The notes under the pieces are model-generated. The model saw nothing but the letters and a program-made list of their open reading frames with translations. It was not told the DNA's origin and did not search any database. A stretch of DNA of 64,000 nucleotides from assembly GCA_028383305.1 (NCBI GenBank), contig JAOEVD010000003.1, forward strand, positions 69,442 to 133,441, given 5' to 3'. Below are positions 60,761 through 64,000 of this stretch, in pieces; within the stretch, counting starts at the first letter, position 1; each line of letters opens with the position of its first letter. The position numbers and the translations under genes are program-made. Source of the DNA: Candidatus Puniceispirillum sp. GTDB taxonomy: Bacteria > Pseudomonadota > Alphaproteobacteria > Puniceispirillales > Puniceispirillaceae.

Positions 60761-63700
60761 ATGGCCAAGCCCGATCACAATAAAAACAGCAAAAACAATG
60801 ATAAATCAGGATGGCAATTCTGGGTTGATCGTGGCGGCACCTTTACCGATCTTGTGGCGCGGACGCCCGATGGTGATTTGCTAACGCATAAATTACTGTC
60901 GGAAAATCCCGAAGCCTATGAAGATGCCGCTTTGCAGGGCATGCGCGATCTGATGCATATCGCCAAAGATGTGCCTTTGCCAGCCGATGCCATTGATGCG
61001 GTGAAAATGGGAACAACCGTGGCGACAAACGCGCTTCTTGAGCGCAAGGGCGATAAAACCCTGCTTGTTTTGACAAAAGGGTTTCGTGACCAGCTTCGCA
61101 TCGCCTATCAGGCGCGGCCACGCCTGTTTGACAAGGAAATCATCCTTCCCGAAATGCTATATGACCGCATTGAAGAGGTGATCGAACGCGTTGATGCGCG
61201 TGACCAGATTATTACGCCGCTTGATCTTGATGATGTAACGCCGCGGTTGCAGGCTGCTTTTGATGATAGCATTCGCGCCATTGCCATTGTTTTGATGCAT
61301 GGCTACCGCGTGCCAGCGCATGAATTGGCAATTGCCGAACGCGCCCGCGAAATTGGCTTTACGCAAATTTCAACAAGCCATGGTACCAGCCCGATGATCA
61401 AATTTGTTGGGCGCGGCGATACCACGGTTGCTGATGCTTATCTGTCGCCTATTTTGCGGCGTTATATCGACCGTCTTGCCCGCGATATTGATCAATCCAA
61501 AGGCACCAAGCTGCAATTGATGCAATCAAATGGTGGCCTGACCGATGCCAGCCTGTTTCAGGGCAAGGATGCCATTTTATCAGGTCCTGCTGGCGGCATT
61601 GTTGGCGCGGTGAAAACCGCCAAACAGGCGGGGTTTGACAAGGTTATCACCTTTGATATGGGCGGCACCTCAACCGATGTTGCGCATTATGAAAATGCCT
61701 ATGAGCGCGTGTTTGATACGGTTGTTGCTGGCGTGCGGATTCACGCGCCAATGCTGCTGATTCATACGGTTGCCGCTGGTGGCGGGTCAATTTGCCGGTT
61801 TGAACATGGCCGGTTCCAAGTTGGGCCGGAAAGCGCCGGTGCCAATCCGGGGCCTGCTTGCTATCGCCGGGATGGCCCGCTTGCCGTGACCGATTGCAAC
61901 GCCATGCTTGGCAAGCTACAGCCACAATATTTCCCGCATGTTTTCGGCCCCAATCAGGATGAGGCGCTGGACGTGGCACCGGTACGCGCCGGTTTTGCCG
62001 CGCTGGCGGCACAGGTCGAAGCGGAAACCGGTATCAAACGAAGCGAAGAAGAAATTGCCAGCGGCTTTTTGCGTATCGCAGTTGAAAACATGGCAAATGC
62101 GATCAAGAAAATTTCGGTTCAGCGTGGTTATGATGTCACTGAGTATGCGCTTCAATGTTTTGGCGGGGCAGGCGGCCAGCATGCCTGTTTAATTGCCGAT
62201 GTTCTGGGCATGAAAACGGTTTTGATTCATCCTTTTGCTGGTGTTTTATCGGCCTATGGCATGGGGCTGGCCGATGTGACGGCGCTTCGCGAACGCACAC
62301 TTGAAGCTGGATTTAATGAAAATCTGACGTCAAGGCTGCAAAGCGAGCTGGATGATCTCGCCACGCAAAGCGAGGCTGAACTTGTGGGTCAGGATATTGC
62401 CAGCGCGCACATTGAAACAAATCGTTATGTCCATCTTCGCTATGACGGGTCGGATACCGCGCTTGCCGTGCCGTTTGGCTCGATTGCGGCGATGATTGCT
62501 GATTTTGAATCCTCCTATCAATCACGGTTTGGCTTTTTGATGCCGGATAAGGCACTTGTTGCCGCCACGATTTCGGTCGAGTCAATTGGCCGGAATTTTG
62601 ATGTTGAGACTAGTGTTACCGCCGCTCCTGGCGCGCCGCTGGATATTCTGGATCATGTTCAATGCTATATGGATGACCAATTTGTTAAGGCACCGGTCTA
62701 TGCCCGCAGCACAATCGCCGCAGGGCAACGAATTATGGGGCCAGCCCTGATCACCGAAGCCACTGGAACCAATGTGATCGAACCTGGTTGGCAGGCGGAA
62801 ATGACCGCGATTGGCAATCTTGTCGTTCGGCGTGTCGTGGCCGTTGCACCGCGGGTGGCGATTGGCACAAATTGCGACCCAGTGATGCTGGAAGTGTTCA
62901 ATAATCTGTTTATGTCGATTGCCGAACAGATGGGCTATACGCTGCAAAACACCGCGCTTTCGGTCAATGTTAAAGAAAGGCTGGATTTCTCTTGCGCCAT
63001 TTTTGATCCGGCGGGTGCGTTGATCGCCAATGCCCCGCATATGCCGGTTCATCTTGGGTCAATGGGCGAATCAGTTAGCGCTGTTATCCGCGGTAATCAG
63101 GGTAATATCAATGCTGGCGACGCCTTTGTTCTGAACAACCCCTATAATGGCGGAACGCATCTTCCCGATATCACCGTCATCACACCGGTTTTTGATGATG
63201 CTGGCAAGGATATCCTGTTCTTTGTTGCCTCGCGCGGGCATCACCCCGATGTTGGTGGTCGCACGCCGGGTTCAGCACCGCCAGATTCAAAACATATCGA
63301 AGAAGAAGGCGTTTTGATCGATAATTTCAAGCTTGTTGATGGCGGAAACTATCGCGAAACAGAAATGCGCGCCATTTTGGATTCGGCAAAATATCCAGCG
63401 CGCAATACGGATCAAAATATCGCCGATCTTCGCGCCCAGCTAGCGGCCAATGAAAAGGGCGTTCGTGAACTTCACAAAATGGTCACGCATTACGGATTGG
63501 CAACGGTTATCGCCTATATGGGCCATGTTCAGGATAATGCCGAAGAATCGGTTCGTCGTGTCATTGATGTTCTCAAAGATGGCAGCTTTACCTATCCAAT
63601 GGATAATGGACAACAGGTCAAGGTCACGATTTCAATCAATAAATCCAACCGGTCGGCAATTGTTGATTTCACCGGCACAAGTAAGCAGGGTGCGAATAAT

Positions 63701-64000
63701 TTCAATGCGCCTGCTGCTGTTTGTCGTGCAGCTGTTTTGTATGTTTTCAGAACCTTAGTGGCCGATAATATTCCAATGAATGAAGGCTGTTTAAAGCCTG
63801 TTCAGATTATTCTTCCCGATGATTGTATGTTAAAGGCGCAATATCCTGCGGCGGTCATTGCCGGTAATGTGGAAACCTCGCAGATTGTCACTGACACGCT
63901 TTATGGCGCGCTTGGTGTTATGGCCGCAGCGCAAGGCACAATGAATAATTTCTTTTATGGGAACGCAACCTATCAATATTACGAAACCTTGTGCGGTGGA
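60761..64000 (+). CDS. 5-oxoprolinase / hydantoinase (fused HyuA-HyuB), truncated by window edge
   Basis: From ATG 60761: MAKPDHNKNSKNNDKSGWQFWVDRGGTFTDLVARTPDG...; GTTVATNALLERKG; SGPAGGIVGAV; FDMGGTSTDVAH; B-part NPYNGGTHLPDITVITPVF...FFVASRGHHPDVGG. Open to the window edge, so missing from the ORF track. Confidence 0.94.
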   Translation, partial: MAKPDHNKNSKNNDKSGWQFWVDRGGTFTDLVARTPDGDLLTHKLLSENPEAYEDAALQGMRDLMHIAKDVPLPADAIDAVKMGTTVATNALLERKGDKTLLVLTKGFRDQLRIAYQARPRLFDKEIILPEMLYDRIEEVIERVDARDQIITPLDLDDVTPRLQAAFDDSIRAIAIVLMHGYRVPAHELAIAERAREIGFTQISTSHGTSPMIKFVGRGDTTVADAYLSPILRRYIDRLARDIDQSKGTKLQLMQSNGGLTDASLFQGKDAILSGPAGGIVGAVKTAKQAGFDKVITFDMGGTSTDVAHYENAYERVFDTVVAGVRIHAPMLLIHTVAAGGGSICRFEHGRFQVGPESAGANPGPACYRRDGPLAVTDCNAMLGKLQPQYFPHVFGPNQDEALDVAPVRAGFAALAAQVEAETGIKRSEEEIASGFLRIAVENMANAIKKISVQRGYDVTEYALQCFGGAGGQHACLIADVLGMKTVLIHPFAGVLSAYGMGLADVTALRERTLEAGFNENLTSRLQSELDDLATQSEAELVGQDIASAHIETNRYVHLRYDGSDTALAVPFGSIAAMIADFESSYQSRFGFLMPDKALVAATISVESIGRNFDVETSVTAAPGAPLDILDHVQCYMDDQFVKAPVYARSTIAAGQRIMGPALITEATGTNVIEPGWQAEMTAIGNLVVRRVVAVAPRVAIGTNCDPVMLEVFNNLFMSIAEQMGYTLQNTALSVNVKERLDFSCAIFDPAGALIANAPHMPVHLGSMGESVSAVIRGNQGNINAGDAFVLNNPYNGGTHLPDITVITPVFDDAGKDILFFVASRGHHPDVGGRTPGSAPPDSKHIEEEGVLIDNFKLVDGGNYRETEMRAILDSAKYPARNTDQNIADLRAQLAANEKGVRELHKMVTHYGLATVIAYMGHVQDNAEESVRRVIDVLKDGSFTYPMDNGQQVKVTISINKSNRSAIVDFTGTSKQGANNFNAPAAVCRAAVLYVFRTLVADNIPMNEGCLKPVQIILPDDCMLKAQYPAAVIAGNVETSQIVTDTLYGALGVMAAAQGTMNNFFYGNATYQYYETLCGG

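Noticed and set aside
1-64000. tRNA, rRNA, tmRNA, transposase or prophage genes
   Set aside because: None recognised on either strand by eye; tRNAscan-SE, Infernal and an IS search would be needed to exclude them formally.

Overview
The window is an alphaproteobacterial chromosome segment that is mostly dense housekeeping sequence. Gene order and moderate GC suggest a marine SAR116/Rhodospirillales-like lineage, but this is inference only. Recognisable blocks: a divergent cobalamin-riboswitch/TonB-dependent receptor edge; hpf; an MttB-family methyltransferase; dapA-smpB; folK; rpoZ-spoT/rel-pdxJ-acpS-lepB-rnc-era-recO-parC; ate-ilvA-hemB; proS-lolC/E-lolD-dnaE; rpsB-tsf-pyrH-frr-uppS-cdsA-dxr-rseP-bamA-skp-lpxD-fabZ-lpxA-lpxI-lpxB; gltA; gltX; a decayed comEC; lexA-moeA-moaC-trpC-trpD-trpG; rplM-rpsI; a small accessory region; and a fused 5-oxoprolinase/hydantoinase running off the right edge. 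The most unusual structure lies between rpsI and a convergent pair of small membrane-protein ORFs (57847-58183). It is a compound array of three 32-bp repeats, a terminator, four 17-bp repeats and three 26-bp repeats. The 32-bp and 26-bp units both begin with the same 16-bp hairpin/palindrome, GAGTA-N6-TACTC. Other notable items: a comEC pseudogene, a frameshifted cupin gene, a perfect 60-bp in-frame duplication in the rpsB tail, overlapping LexA boxes upstream of lexA, and a perfect 16-bp duplication across the parC stop codon. No tRNA, rRNA, CRISPR array, prophage or transposase was recognised. All calls come from reading the sequence; no database search was run.
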